Assembly (NCBI GenBank): GCA_943372515.1
Contig: CALRYY010000001.1
Coordinates: 1-64,000, forward strand
DNA from: RAM1 sp943372515
GTDB lineage: Bacteria > Pseudomonadota > Gammaproteobacteria > Burkholderiales > Burkholderiaceae_C
Direction of reading: 5' to 3'
DNA length: 64,000 bases
Under the pieces are notes generated by a model. The model did no database searches and had not been told where the DNA came from. It worked only from the letters and a program-made list of their open reading frames with translations. The translations under genes and the position numbers were made by a program. This document shows positions 36,916 to 46,434 of the stretch, in pieces. Position 1 is the first letter of the stretch. Each line of letters starts with the position of its first letter.

Positions 36916-37140
36916 TTACTGCGATTTCTCGAAGCGGAAATCCGGGTTGCGGCTTTCCCAGTTCTTCAGCTGCGTCTCGGCTTCGTCCTTGGCCACGCCA
37001 TGGCGTTCCTGGATACGGCCCAGCAACTGGTCACGTTTGCCCGCGATGACGTCAATGTCGTCGTCTGTCAGCTTGCCCCATTGCTCCTTGACCTTGCCCT
37101 TGAATTGCTTCCAGTTACCTTCAATACGGTCCTGATTCAT
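36916..37140 (-). CDS. CsbD-family stress protein
   Basis: The 74-residue protein fits CsbD: MNQDRIEGNWKQFKGKVKEQWGKLTDDD is the conserved N-terminal half. These abundant small proteins rise in general stress, but their action is unknown. ATG 37140 was chosen because the conserved part begins there. The 217 bp up to the antiporter gene contain only a small CCGTAG/CTACGG hairpin (37227-37246) and no gene. Confidence 0.88.
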   Translation of the reverse strand: MNQDRIEGNWKQFKGKVKEQWGKLTDDDIDVIAGKRDQLLGRIQERHGVAKDEAETQLKNWESRNPDFRFEKSQ

Positions 37141-37357
37141 GCTGTGCTCCTGTAGGTTGCTGTGGATTGGATGAATCACTTTAGGACCGTAGCGGCGCGC
37201 CCCTGGTAGGAATCCCGGGGATGCCTCCGTAGGCAGTGGACTACGGCGTGCAACCGGCGTCAGCTGACTGACATCGAAGCGCTGGCGCGATTGGGTATGC
37301 TCGCAGGCTGGACGCGGCCCGCTACCGGGTTTGCGGTAGCGATCTCAGGAGACAAGC

Positions 37358-38770
37358 ATGAAAATTTCCCGTTGGGCCGCCGCATGGCTGTTGCTGGCGC
37401 TGTGGCCCGGTCTGGCTGCCGCTGCCGATATTGATGGCAGCAAACTGTCTGCGCTATGGGGCGTGCCGTTTGCAGGCATCCTGTTGTGTATTGCACTGAT
37501 GCCGCTGTTGACGCCGGTGTTCTGGCATCACCACTTCGGCAAGGTCGCGGCGGCCTGGTCGCTGGCGTTCCTGCTGCCATTTGCCGTGACGTTTGGCGCA
37601 GGTGCAGCGGTCACCAGCTTTGTGCACGCGGCGCTGGCCGAATACATCCCCTTTGTCATCCTGCTGACGGCGCTGTTCACCGTGGCCGGCGGCATCCATA
37701 TCCGCGGCAACCTGCACGGCAGCCCGGGCTTGAACACGGCCATCCTGGCGATTGGTGCATTCCTGGCAAGCTTCATGGGCACCACCGGTGCGTCCATGCT
37801 CATGATCCGCCCACTGATCCGGGCCAACGACAACCGCACGCACAAGGCGCACGTGGTGGTGTTCTTTATCTTCATCGTGTCCAACGCGGGCGGCTCCCTG
37901 ACGCCGCTGGGCGACCCGCCGCTGTTCCTGGGGTTTCTCAAGGGCGTGGATTTCTTCTGGACGGTCAAACACATCTTCCCGGAGACCTTGTTCCTGGTAG
38001 GCGCGTTGCTGGCCATCTTTTACGCGCTGGACTCGTGGTACTACCACCGCCGTGAGGAAGTCATGCCGGTAGACCCGACGCCTGACACGCGCGGCATTGG
38101 CTTTGACGGCGTGAGCAATTTCTGGCTGCTGGGTGCCATCGTTGTGCTGGTGCTGATGAGCGGGTTCTGGAAGTCCCCGGTCAGCTTCAATGTGATGGGT
38201 ACCGACGTGGGCCTGCCCGGGCTGCTGCGCGACGCAGGGTTGATTGCGGTGACGCTGCTGTCGCTGAAGATCACAACCGACAAGGTGCACGCGGACAACC
38301 AGTTTTCCTGGGGCCCCATGGCCGAGGTGGCCAAGCTCTTTGCCGGCATCTTCCTGACCATCATCCCGGTCATTGCCATGCTCAAGGCCGGCGTCAATGG
38401 CCCGTTTGGCGCCGTGGTGTCCGCCGTCACGCGGCCCGATGGTTCGCCCGACCCCGCCATGTACTTCTGGGCGGCCGGTGCCCTGAGCTCCTTCCTGGAC
38501 AACGCGCCGACCTACCTCGTGTTCTTCAACACCGCAGGCGGTGACCCGGCGGTTCTCATGACCACCCTGGCGCCGACACTGGCCGCCATCTCTGCCGGGG
38601 CCGTGTTCATGGGGGCGAATACCTACATTGGCAATGCGCCCAACCTGATGGTCAAGGCCATTGCCGAGGACCGCGGTGTCAAAATGCCAAGCTTCTTCGG
38701 CTACATGGCCTGGTCCGGTGCGGTGCTGATCCCGCTGTTCATCGCCATGACTTTCATCTGGTTCCGCTAA
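37358..38770 (+). CDS. Sodium:proton antiporter (NhaD/CitM-type)
   Basis: The 470-residue protein begins with a hydrophobic leader (LLLALWPGLAAAADI) followed by about eleven transmembrane helices. The conserved motif FIFIVSNAGGSLTPLGDPPLFLG, and a second half motif SSFLDNAPTYLVFFN, fit the ion transporter superfamily members of NhaD type. These exchange Na+ for H+. No regulator is nearby. It has GGAG 8 nt before the ATG. Confidence 0.87.
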   Translation: MKISRWAAAWLLLALWPGLAAAADIDGSKLSALWGVPFAGILLCIALMPLLTPVFWHHHFGKVAAAWSLAFLLPFAVTFGAGAAVTSFVHAALAEYIPFVILLTALFTVAGGIHIRGNLHGSPGLNTAILAIGAFLASFMGTTGASMLMIRPLIRANDNRTHKAHVVVFFIFIVSNAGGSLTPLGDPPLFLGFLKGVDFFWTVKHIFPETLFLVGALLAIFYALDSWYYHRREEVMPVDPTPDTRGIGFDGVSNFWLLGAIVVLVLMSGFWKSPVSFNVMGTDVGLPGLLRDAGLIAVTLLSLKITTDKVHADNQFSWGPMAEVAKLFAGIFLTIIPVIAMLKAGVNGPFGAVVSAVTRPDGSPDPAMYFWAAGALSSFLDNAPTYLVFFNTAGGDPAVLMTTLAPTLAAISAGAVFMGANTYIGNAPNLMVKAIAEDRGVKMPSFFGYMAWSGAVLIPLFIAMTFIWFR

Positions 38771-38781
38771 GGGCATCCCTC

Positions 38782-39765
38782 ATGAGCAAACCCAAGGTTC
38801 TGGTTGCGCGCGCCATCTTTCCGTCGGTGCTGGAGCGGCTGTCGCTGCATTTCGACATTGAAACCAACCAGCCGGACGAGGTCTGGCCCAAGGAAGAGCT
38901 GGCCCGGCGCATGTCGGACAAGGTGGGTGCTTTCACCACCAGCAGCGAGCGCATTGACGCGGCCGTGCTGGACGCCTGCCCGCACCTGAAGATCGTGGCC
39001 AACATGGCCGTGGGCTACAACAACTTCGACGTGGACGCCATGTCGGCCCGTGGCGTGCTGGCCACCAACGCGCCCGATGTGCTGACCGAGACGACGGCCG
39101 ATTTCGGCTTTGCCCTGCTGATGGCCACCGCGCGGCGCGTGACCGAAAGTGAACATTACTTGCGGGCCGGCAAATGGACCAAGTGGAACTACGAAATGTT
39201 CTCGGGCTCGGACGTGCACGGCGCCACGCTGGGCATTCTGGGCATGGGACGCATCGGCCAGGGCATTGCCAAACGTGGTGCACATGGCTTTGGCATGAAC
39301 GTGATTTACCACAACCGTTCGCCCCTGACGCCCAACCTGGAGGCCGCCTGCAAAGCCCGCTACGTCAGCAAGGAGGAACTGCTGCAGACGGCAGACCACC
39401 TGGTGCTGGTGTTGCCGTATTCAGCATCGTCGCACCACGCCATCGGCGCGGCAGAGCTGGCATTGATGAAGCCCACGGCCACGCTCATCAACATTGCACG
39501 CGGAGGCATTGTGGACGACGCCGCGCTGGCGGCAGCCCTGCACAAGCGCCAGATTGCCGCAGCTGGCCTGGATGTGTATGAGGGGGAGCCCACTGTGCAC
39601 CCCGAACTGCTCAAGGTGCCCAACGTTGTGCTGACCCCGCACATAGCCAGCGCCAGCGTGCCCACACGCCTGGCCATGGGCAACCTGGCGGCCGACAACC
39701 TGATCGGCTATCTGGTCAACGGCCAACCGCTCACACCGCTGAACCCTGAAATCCTGAAGAAGTAA
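38782..39765 (+). CDS. D-2-hydroxyacid dehydrogenase (glyoxylate/hydroxypyruvate reductase-like)
   Basis: The 327-residue enzyme has the NAD(P) fold GILGMGRIGQGIAKR. The catalytic residues appear as Arg in NIARGGIVDD, Glu in YEGEPTVHPEL and His in LTPHIASAS. It resembles glycerate dehydrogenase/GhrB, reducing glyoxylate or hydroxypyruvate. It follows the antiporter by 11 bp and precedes rmuC by 4 bp. Confidence 0.9.
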   Translation: MSKPKVLVARAIFPSVLERLSLHFDIETNQPDEVWPKEELARRMSDKVGAFTTSSERIDAAVLDACPHLKIVANMAVGYNNFDVDAMSARGVLATNAPDVLTETTADFGFALLMATARRVTESEHYLRAGKWTKWNYEMFSGSDVHGATLGILGMGRIGQGIAKRGAHGFGMNVIYHNRSPLTPNLEAACKARYVSKEELLQTADHLVLVLPYSASSHHAIGAAELALMKPTATLINIARGGIVDDAALAAALHKRQIAAAGLDVYEGEPTVHPELLKVPNVVLTPHIASASVPTRLAMGNLAADNLIGYLVNGQPLTPLNPEILKK

Positions 39766-39769
39766 AACA

Positions 39770-41104
39770 GTGGAACTCTGGCTGCTGATCGCGCTGGCTG
39801 CGCTGAACCTGTTGTTGCTGGTGGTGCTGTTGCTGCGCAAGCCGGCGAACACCGGCAACGAAGCCGCGCGCGCCGAGCTGCTGGCAGCCAATGAGCGCAT
39901 GGAGCGCGAGCTGCGCCGGGAGATCAGTGAATCGTCGCGCGGAGCACGTCAGGAGCTGACCCACAACCTGGCTACGTTTCAGGAAGCACTGGTCAAGCAG
40001 GGTGCGGAAGCCACGCGCACGCAAAACGCGCAGATCGATGCCTTTGGCCAGCAGCTGGCGCTCCTGCAAAAAACGCTGTCTGACACCCTGACGCTGCAGT
40101 TGCAGGGACTGAGTGAATCCAATGCCCGCCGCCTGGGCGAGGTGCGCGCCACGCTGGAAACGCAGCTGGTGCAGATGCAGCAGACCAATGCCGCCAAGCT
40201 GGACGAGATGCGCAAGACGGTGGACGAAAAACTGCAGACCACGCTGGAAACGCGCCTGGGCGAAAGCTTTAAGCAGGTGGCCGACCGGCTGGAGCAGGTG
40301 CACAAGGGCCTGGGCGAAATGCAGTCTCTGGCGCAAGGGGTGGGCGACCTGCAGCGCGTGCTGACCAACGTCAAGACGCGCGGCATGTTCGGCGAGGTGC
40401 AGCTGGAAGCGCTGCTGGAGCAGGTGCTGACGAACGAGCAGTACGGCCGCCAGGTTGAAACACGGCCTCACAGCAACCAGCGGGTGGACTTCGCGGTGCG
40501 CTTTCCCGGGCGCAGCAGCGACGGCGTGCCGGTGTGGCTGCCGATTGACGCGAAGTTTCCGCGTGAAGACTATGAACGCCTGCTGGAAGCGCACGACCGC
40601 GCGGATGCTGCCGGCGTTGAGCTGGCCGCCAAGGCGCTGGAAGCACGCATCCGCCTGGAGGCCAAGACCATCGCCGCCAGCTACCTGGCGCCGCCACACA
40701 CCACCGACTTCGCCATCCTGTTCCTGCCGATTGAAAGCCTGTACGCTGAAGTGCTGCGCCGCCCGGGGCTGATGGACAGCCTGCAGCGCGACTTTCGCGT
40801 GACGCTGGCTGGGCCCACCACGTTGCTGGCCATGCTCAACAGCTTGCACATGGGCTTTCGGACCTTGGCACTGGAGCAGCAGGCGTCCCAGGTCTGGAAG
40901 GTGCTGGGCGCCGTCAAGACCGAATTCGACCGGTATGGCAAGTGGGTTGACACCGTGCAGGAGCAGGTGCGCAAGGCCTCCGTCACGCTGGAAAATGCCG
41001 CAACCCGTTCCAACCAGATGCGCCGCGCCCTGAAGGTTGTGGAGGCTTTGCCCGAAGGCGAAGCCCAGGCCCTGCTGCCCCCGGCCGATGAAGGCGACGC
41101 TTGA
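39770..41104 (+). CDS. rmuC: DNA recombination protein RmuC
   Basis: The 444-residue protein has an N-terminal membrane helix (LLIALAALNLLLLVVLLL), a long coiled coil (about 50-195) and the RmuC nuclease-like domain starting at TRGMFGEVQLEALLEQVL, with PIDAKFP. RmuC limits inversions at short inverted repeats and belongs to the PD-(D/E)xK-like nucleases. The start is GTG. Its stop overlaps the next start as TTGA. Confidence 0.92.
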   Translation: MELWLLIALAALNLLLLVVLLLRKPANTGNEAARAELLAANERMERELRREISESSRGARQELTHNLATFQEALVKQGAEATRTQNAQIDAFGQQLALLQKTLSDTLTLQLQGLSESNARRLGEVRATLETQLVQMQQTNAAKLDEMRKTVDEKLQTTLETRLGESFKQVADRLEQVHKGLGEMQSLAQGVGDLQRVLTNVKTRGMFGEVQLEALLEQVLTNEQYGRQVETRPHSNQRVDFAVRFPGRSSDGVPVWLPIDAKFPREDYERLLEAHDRADAAGVELAAKALEARIRLEAKTIAASYLAPPHTTDFAILFLPIESLYAEVLRRPGLMDSLQRDFRVTLAGPTTLLAMLNSLHMGFRTLALEQQASQVWKVLGAVKTEFDRYGKWVDTVQEQVRKASVTLENAATRSNQMRRALKVVEALPEGEAQALLPPADEGDA

Positions 41105-42249
41105 CCGGTGAACTGGCCCGGCTGATTGCGGGCCATGTGTTCCTGCACGCCTGCATGGCCGGCATACGCATGGCGGCACCCCTGCTGGCCCTGCGCGAGG
41201 GCTACAGCGAAGCGGCTGTAGGCGTGTTGCTGGCCCTGTTTGCGCTGACACAGGTTTTCCTTGCTTTGCCGGCGGGCCGTTATGCCGACCGCCGCGGGCT
41301 GAGGCGGCCTGTGGCGTTCAGCGTGATGGTGGCGGCGCTGGGGGCAGCGATTGCAGCCGCTTTCCCGGTGTTTCCGGTTCTGTGCCTCAGCGCCTTGATG
41401 ACGGGTGGCGCCACCGGCGCGGCGTCCATCGCATTGCAGCGGCATGTGGGCCGGGCCGCGCAGAACCCCACGCAGCTCAAGCAGGTGTTCTCGTGGCTGG
41501 CCATCGGGCCGGCCGTATCCAACTTCCTGGGGCCGTTTGCCGCAGGCCTGATGATCGACCATGCGGGCTTTCGCGCCGCCTTTGTGCTGATGGCGCTGCT
41601 GCCGCTGGCCACCTGGTTCTGGGTACGGCGCACGCATGAGTTGCCGCCGGTGATCCGCGCTGAGGGCGACAAGCCGGGCCGTGCCTGGGACCTGGCGCGC
41701 GAGCCCATGTTCCGCCGCCTGCTGATCATCAACTGGATCCTGGCGTCATGCTGGGACGTCCACACCTTTGTAGTGCCAGTGCTGGGCCACGAGCGGGGCT
41801 TGAGCGCGTCGGTGATCGGCTCCATCCTGGGCGCGTTTGCCATCGCGGCGGCAGTCATTCGCGTGGTGCTGCCGCTGATCGCCGAGCGGGTGAGTGAGGC
41901 GGCCGTCGTTGCGACCGCCATGGTGGTGACGGCCGTGCTGTTTGGCGTATATCCGCTTCTGCATTCCCCACTGGGCATGGGTTTGTGCTCGGTGTTGCTG
42001 GGGCTGGCACTCGGTTCGGTTCAGCCCATGATCATGAGCACGCTGCACCAGATCACGCCGCACGCGCGCCATGGTGAGGCTCTGGGTCTGAGGCTCATGG
42101 CAATCAACGCGTCCAGCGTGGTCATGCCCATGCTGTTCGGCCTGACCGGCGCGGTGATCGGGATCTCGGGCGTATTCTGGTTCGTGGGCGCGGTGGTGGG
42201 CGCAGGCGCCCACTCGGCCAGCAAGCTCAGAGCTGGTAAAACGCCTTGA
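41101..42249 (+). CDS. MFS transporter
   Basis: The 382-residue protein has twelve helices and the MFS loop motif GRYADRRGLRRP between helices 2 and 3. It is a drug or metabolite exporter of unassigned substrate. The start is TTG, overlapping the rmuC stop. Its last 23 bp overlap the LOG-family gene on the other strand. Confidence 0.85.
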   Translation: MTGELARLIAGHVFLHACMAGIRMAAPLLALREGYSEAAVGVLLALFALTQVFLALPAGRYADRRGLRRPVAFSVMVAALGAAIAAAFPVFPVLCLSALMTGGATGAASIALQRHVGRAAQNPTQLKQVFSWLAIGPAVSNFLGPFAAGLMIDHAGFRAAFVLMALLPLATWFWVRRTHELPPVIRAEGDKPGRAWDLAREPMFRRLLIINWILASCWDVHTFVVPVLGHERGLSASVIGSILGAFAIAAAVIRVVLPLIAERVSEAAVVATAMVVTAVLFGVYPLLHSPLGMGLCSVLLGLALGSVQPMIMSTLHQITPHARHGEALGLRLMAINASSVVMPMLFGLTGAVIGISGVFWFVGAVVGAGAHSASKLRAGKTP

Positions 42250-43090
42250 TGATGTCCCAGGCGGTTTGCGGGTCATCGGCAAACTGCAGCAGTTTCAGGT
42301 CTTCGGGCGAGATCACACCTTCGTCGACCAGCAGGTCAAAGTTGATCAGGCGCTTCCAGTAGTCGGTGCCGAACAGCACGATGGGAACAGGCTTGGCCTT
42401 GCGCGTTTGCACCAGCGTGATCACTTCAAACAGCTCGTCCAGCGTGCCAAACCCGCCCGGGAAAGCGACCAGCGCCTTGGCCCGCATCATGAAATGCATC
42501 TTGCGCAGTGCAAAGTAGTGAAAGCGGAAGTTCAGCGCCGGCGTGATGTAGGGGTTGGGTGCTTCTTCCATGGGCAGCGCGATGGTCAGGCCCACGCTGA
42601 TGCCGTTGCCCTCATGCGCGCCCTGGTTGGCCGCCATCATGATGCCGGGGCCGCCGCCGGTGCAGATGAACAGCATGTCAGCCGGGTCCTTGCCCGTGCT
42701 GTACTCGGCGACCAGCTTGCCAAAGGCGCGGGCCTTTTCGCAGTAGTGGGCATTGCGCGCCAGACTGCGCGCGCGGCGGATCAACGCTGCGTCGCCCGTG
42801 GCCTCGGCCTGTTCTACCAGGGCCGCGGCCTCGGCCTCGCCGCGAAAGCGGGCGCTGCCGAACACCACGATGGTGTTTTCAATGCCGTGGGCCTGCTGCT
42901 CCAGATCGGGCTTGAGCAGCTCCAGCTGAAAGCGGATGCCACGCGTTTCGCGCCGCAGCAAAAATTCAGGGTCGGCAAATGCCAGTCTGCCGGCATCGGG
43001 TGTCAGCGACGCGCCGTCGCGTGCATGCGCCTGCAGGGTGGCCCAGGCATCTGCCAGGCGGGTGTCGTGAAGGTCTTGTGTGGTTTGCAT
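42227..43090 (-). CDS. LOG-family (TIGR00730) nucleotide phosphoribohydrolase
   Basis: The 287-residue protein has the lysine-decarboxylase-like/LOG motifs GGGPGIMMAANQGA and PGGFGTLDELFEV. Known members cleave nucleoside 5'-monophosphates to base and ribose 5-phosphate (PpnN, LOG). The older label 'lysine decarboxylase' is not supported. The substrate could be AMP, GMP or cytokinin nucleotides. Confidence 0.88.
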   Translation of the reverse strand: MQTTQDLHDTRLADAWATLQAHARDGASLTPDAGRLAFADPEFLLRRETRGIRFQLELLKPDLEQQAHGIENTIVVFGSARFRGEAEAAALVEQAEATGDAALIRRARSLARNAHYCEKARAFGKLVAEYSTGKDPADMLFICTGGGPGIMMAANQGAHEGNGISVGLTIALPMEEAPNPYITPALNFRFHYFALRKMHFMMRAKALVAFPGGFGTLDELFEVITLVQTRKAKPVPIVLFGTDYWKRLINFDLLVDEGVISPEDLKLLQFADDPQTAWDIIKAFYQL

Positions 43091-43188
43091 GGGGCCTATT
43101 CTGAGCTAGTTTCGGTAGTGCGAACTACCCGTGTCAGCGCCCAATTTCTGGGCTATCCTTGCCCGCGGACCGGGATACAAGAGGAGAC

Positions 43189-43872
43189 ATGACCAGAGAC
43201 CACGCGACGTTGTACCACGTGTTGCTGCAAGGCCGCAGCATGGGCCCGTACGACCGCCGCACCATCGTCGGCATGTGCATCAAGAAGACGCTGGCCGGCG
43301 AGACCGAGCTGCTCGACAGCCATGGCGCCCGCCTGACCGTGGCCGACCTGCTGGCCGAGCGCAGCCCCCAAAACACGTTCAACGGCACGCGCAGCGGCAG
43401 TTTTTCTTTCTCAGTGGTCCAGGCCACCTTCACTGCGGCAGTGTTGCAGGTCGAGGGCCGCGGGTTTGCCATTCCGGCGTTCAGGGGCGAGGTAGAGGCC
43501 CGCGTGCAAGCCGGCATGCTGCGGGTGGCTGGGCGCCACCGTCGTGGCCTGCGTTGGCGCGACGACCGCGTGAAGCTGCCGCTGAAGGCCTTTGTGCACG
43601 CGCGTATCGTGGGTTCACGGGTCGATCTGTGGCTGCGCCCGGAAGGGGCCAATCCATCTACGGAGTTGCAGCAGGTCTCCATGGAGCTTTTCAGCCCCGA
43701 GGCCGCAGGTGCGCTGGTGGAGTGGATGCCAGTGGCTACGCCGCCGCCCGCCAGTCTGGTGCCTCATCCTGTTCAGTCCGCAGACGGGCGCTATCTGATC
43801 TGGATCGCTGTCATTGGCGTGGTCACAGTCGTCGCCCTGGCTGCGCTGATATTGGCGGTGCGCGTTTTCTAG
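43189..43872 (+). CDS. Uncharacterised protein with N-terminal GYF-like region and C-terminal membrane anchor
   Basis: The 227-residue protein begins with LYHVLLQGRSMGPYDRRTIVGMCIKKTLAGET, resembling GYF_2/DUF4339 domains that bind peptides. It has a basic middle domain and ends with one transmembrane helix (LIWIAVIGVVTVVALAALILAV), so it is probably tail-anchored with the bulk in the cytoplasm. ATG 43189 has GAGGAG. The stop overlaps the opposite gene by 4 bp. Function unknown. Confidence 0.65.
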   Translation: MTRDHATLYHVLLQGRSMGPYDRRTIVGMCIKKTLAGETELLDSHGARLTVADLLAERSPQNTFNGTRSGSFSFSVVQATFTAAVLQVEGRGFAIPAFRGEVEARVQAGMLRVAGRHRRGLRWRDDRVKLPLKAFVHARIVGSRVDLWLRPEGANPSTELQQVSMELFSPEAAGALVEWMPVATPPPASLVPHPVQSADGRYLIWIAVIGVVTVVALAALILAVRVF

Positions 43873-44633
43873 CGGCGTGCAGCCAGCCAGGCCAGCAAGG
43901 GTGCGCGGGCCCCCGCCAATCGCTTGTAGTCCAGCACGGCGGGTGTCATGGAGGCCAGTGCGTCATGCAGGCGCCCGGCTTGCTGCGGCGTCTGCACGGC
44001 TTGCGCCAGCGGCTCAAGCATGACCCGGATGGTGAATACCACCTGCCCATGGCCCGGTACGGGCAGGAAGGTCTGGCGTTCCACGCGCAAATGGCATTGC
44101 GCTGCAAAGTCGCCTGTATCCCCGGTCTGGGGCCAGGGTGTTCGTGGGTACCGGTGCGGGTGCTGGTCATAGCGCCCGCTGGGCGTGAGGGTCCAGACAA
44201 ATCGTTCCCAGTGGCCACCACCGGCCAGCAGGCGGACCAGGGCGGGCATGGCGGCGGCCAATGCGGCGCCATCGGCCACGGGTGCATGGATGCTGGCGAG
44301 CGACTGGCCCAGCTTGTCCTCGGGCGCCCAGTGGGACGGCACACACACGCAAAGCCACTGGATGGTGCCGCTGGTTGTGTCCAGCACGGCAAAGTCTTCT
44401 TCAAACGCCAGTTCAGGCTCTCCGTCTGATGCTCCTATTGCCGTTTTGGCAGGGGCCGGATCAAAGCCCGGCATGCCCAACTGCGCCTGGCCTGCGCGAT
44501 GGACCTGCAGTTTCTCGGCGTACAGCGCGCTGTGCCGGCCCAGGGGCGTGACGTGCGGGTCGCCGGGCGCCATGCGCTGCAGGCCGGGCTGCATGCGAAA
44601 CGGCACGGCGATGTGGCGAAAGTCGAAATCCAT
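43869..44633 (-). CDS. DUF3445 family protein (heme-dependent oxidative N-demethylase-like)
   Basis: The 254-residue protein matches DUF3445: IHAPVADGAALAAAMP, WTLTPSGRYDQHP and LRVERQTFLPVPGHGQVVFTIR are the conserved blocks. A characterised member is the alpha subunit of a heme enzyme that oxidatively demethylates dimethylamine. Here no ferredoxin-reductase partner genes are adjacent, so the substrate is unknown. The assignment to the family is good; function is inferred. Confidence 0.72.
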   Translation of the reverse strand: MDFDFRHIAVPFRMQPGLQRMAPGDPHVTPLGRHSALYAEKLQVHRAGQAQLGMPGFDPAPAKTAIGASDGEPELAFEEDFAVLDTTSGTIQWLCVCVPSHWAPEDKLGQSLASIHAPVADGAALAAAMPALVRLLAGGGHWERFVWTLTPSGRYDQHPHRYPRTPWPQTGDTGDFAAQCHLRVERQTFLPVPGHGQVVFTIRVMLEPLAQAVQTPQQAGRLHDALASMTPAVLDYKRLAGARAPLLAWLAARR

Positions 44634-44653
44634 GGCGCCAAGTGTCCAATGAA

Positions 44654-44677
44654 AAAGGGCTCCTTGCGGAGCCCTTT
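44654..44677. terminator. Terminator of efp
   Basis: AAAGGGCTCC (44654-44663) pairs with GGAGCCCTTT (44668-44677) around TTGC, 21 bp past the efp stop. The A-run in the left arm gives a U-tract on the minus-strand transcript. Confidence 0.75.
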
Positions 44678-44698
44678 CCTGGAAGTGCGGCAGAAAAC

Positions 44699-45253
44699 TC
44701 AGACGCGCTTGCGGTATTCGCCGGTACGGGTGTCGATTTCAATGCGGTCGCCCTGGTCCACAAAGAGCGGCACCGGCACTTCAAAACCGGTGGCGAGCTT
44801 GGCGGGTTTGAGCACCTTGCCGGACGTGTCGCCCTTGACGGCGGGTTCGGTCCAGGTGATCTCGCGTTCCACGCTGGTAGGCAACTCGACCGAGATGGCC
44901 TTGCCGTCGTAGAACACCACTTCCAGGGCCATGCCGTCTTCCAGGTAGTTCAGTGCGTCGCCCATGTTCTCGGCTTCGACTTCGTACTGGTTGTAGTCGG
45001 CGTCCATGCACACGTACATCGGGTCGGCGAAGTACGAGTAGGTGCAATCCTTCTTGTCCAGGATGATCTGGTCCATCTTGTCGTCGGCCTTGAAGACCAC
45101 TTCGGTGCCGAAGTTGGCGATCAAGCTCTTGAGCTTCATGCGCACGGTGGCGGAGTTGCGCCCGCCGCGGCTGTATTCGGTCTTGAGGACGACCATCGGG
45201 TCCTTGCCATGCATGATCACGTTGCCGGCGCGGATTTCTTGAGCGATTTTCAT
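44699..45253 (-). CDS. efp: Elongation factor P (EarP-type, Arg32)
   Basis: The 184-residue protein has the three beta-barrel domains of EF-P. The loop reaching the peptidyl-transferase centre is SRGGRNSATV, with Arg at position 32. Arg32 marks the branch modified by EarP-catalysed rhamnosylation rather than by EpmA lysylation. EF-P relieves stalling at polyproline. earP lies 97 bp upstream on the same strand. Confidence 0.96.
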   Translation of the reverse strand: MKIAQEIRAGNVIMHGKDPMVVLKTEYSRGGRNSATVRMKLKSLIANFGTEVVFKADDKMDQIILDKKDCTYSYFADPMYVCMDADYNQYEVEAENMGDALNYLEDGMALEVVFYDGKAISVELPTSVEREITWTEPAVKGDTSGKVLKPAKLATGFEVPVPLFVDQGDRIEIDTRTGEYRKRV

Positions 45254-45350
45254 GTCAGTCTTGAGGTTGGGCCGCGCAACAGTCGGGACAATGCGTTTTG
45301 CGGCGGGGATGCGGGCTGCCAGAACGGCAAACTTCGCAAAGCCTTGAATT

Positions 45351-46403
45351 TTAACGTTTTTTGGTAACGAACCTCACAAGCGCTGTGGCCAGGTCGTCCT
45401 GGACAAGCAGCCGGGCCCGAAAAGCGGCTGCGCTGGCGGACCAGGCGGGCTCGTCCAGTGAGGGCAGGGAGCCACTGTCCGGACCATTCCACGCGCGCAT
45501 GAATTGCGCCCAATCAGGTGGTGCGGCGAGTTCCTGCAGGAATGCCTGGAGCTTGACTTGATGTGCGCCATCGTCCTGAGGGTAGATGTGCCAGGCGAAC
45601 GGCCGGCCGGCCCACAGGGCTCGCACAAGGGAGTCTTCGCCCCGCACAAAATTGAAGTCACAGGCCCACAGCAGGTCGTCGAACTCCACCTGGTCCATGA
45701 GCGGCAGCCAGTGCACAGTGAGCGTACCGCTTGCCGGCAGATGCAGCAGCGCCGCGCGCGTGGCGGCCGATGCGCGGCCGGCCGTGACCAGCAATTGCGT
45801 GGGCTGGTCTGCGTGTACCAGTTGATGCAACAGGCCTGTCAATGCCGGGGGTTCGTAGCAAAAGAGCGAAATCAACCGTCCAGCAAGCGGGATACCGTGG
45901 CGTGCGGCCCAGGCCGCACGGTCAAACCCGGCTTGACGTGCAAGCAGGCCGGGTTCGCGCAACAGGCCGCCTGTAAGGGGGGTAAAGCCCGGGTAGAAGA
46001 AATATTTGACCAGCCCCGCACCCGCCCCGTGCGAGACGGGCGACGGCAGTCCATGGACGCGCTGCACAAAAGGCTCGGCCGACAGGTATTCCAGATTGAT
46101 CCAGCGGGCCGCGGCGGGAGCCTGGCGATGCCTTTGCGCAAAGGCCGACACGAATGCCGGCGCCGGGTCGCAGCCGAATGCTTCCACCAGCACATCGCCG
46201 GGCTGCGGCCAGGGTGTGTCATCGCGCCAGCGCTGCACCGCGACGCCCGGCGCGCCGTCCGGTGCCATCCAGCGCAGGGCCGACGGGTCATCCACCCACA
46301 GGCGCACCGCCTCACCGCGTGCGCCCAGGTCGGACGCCAGGCGCCAGCACACACCGATATCGCCATGGTTGTCGATGACCTTGCAGAAGATGTCCCAGAG
46401 CAT
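45351..46403 (-). CDS. earP: EF-P arginine rhamnosyltransferase EarP
   Basis: The protein has a GT-B fold. N-terminal WDIFCKVIDNHGDIGVCWRLA and C-terminal DFNFVRGEDSLVRALWAGRP, with PQDDGAH, are the EarP signatures. It transfers rhamnose from dTDP-rhamnose to Arg32 of EF-P, whose gene is next downstream. Start MLWDIF at 46403 fits the family. An in-frame ATG at 46436 is possible and would overlap the uvrC start codon. No dTDP-rhamnose genes are in the window. Confidence 0.92.
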   Translation of the reverse strand: MLWDIFCKVIDNHGDIGVCWRLASDLGARGEAVRLWVDDPSALRWMAPDGAPGVAVQRWRDDTPWPQPGDVLVEAFGCDPAPAFVSAFAQRHRQAPAAARWINLEYLSAEPFVQRVHGLPSPVSHGAGAGLVKYFFYPGFTPLTGGLLREPGLLARQAGFDRAAWAARHGIPLAGRLISLFCYEPPALTGLLHQLVHADQPTQLLVTAGRASAATRAALLHLPASGTLTVHWLPLMDQVEFDDLLWACDFNFVRGEDSLVRALWAGRPFAWHIYPQDDGAHQVKLQAFLQELAAPPDWAQFMRAWNGPDSGSLPSLDEPAWSASAAAFRARLLVQDDLATALVRFVTKKR

Positions 46404-46434
46404 GGAGCGATTGTCCACTGCCACAATACGGTCC

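Noticed and set aside
42227..43090. Lysine decarboxylase as the function of the LOG-family gene
   Set aside because: The PGGxGTxxE motif defines nucleotide phosphoribohydrolases. The decarboxylase name is historical.
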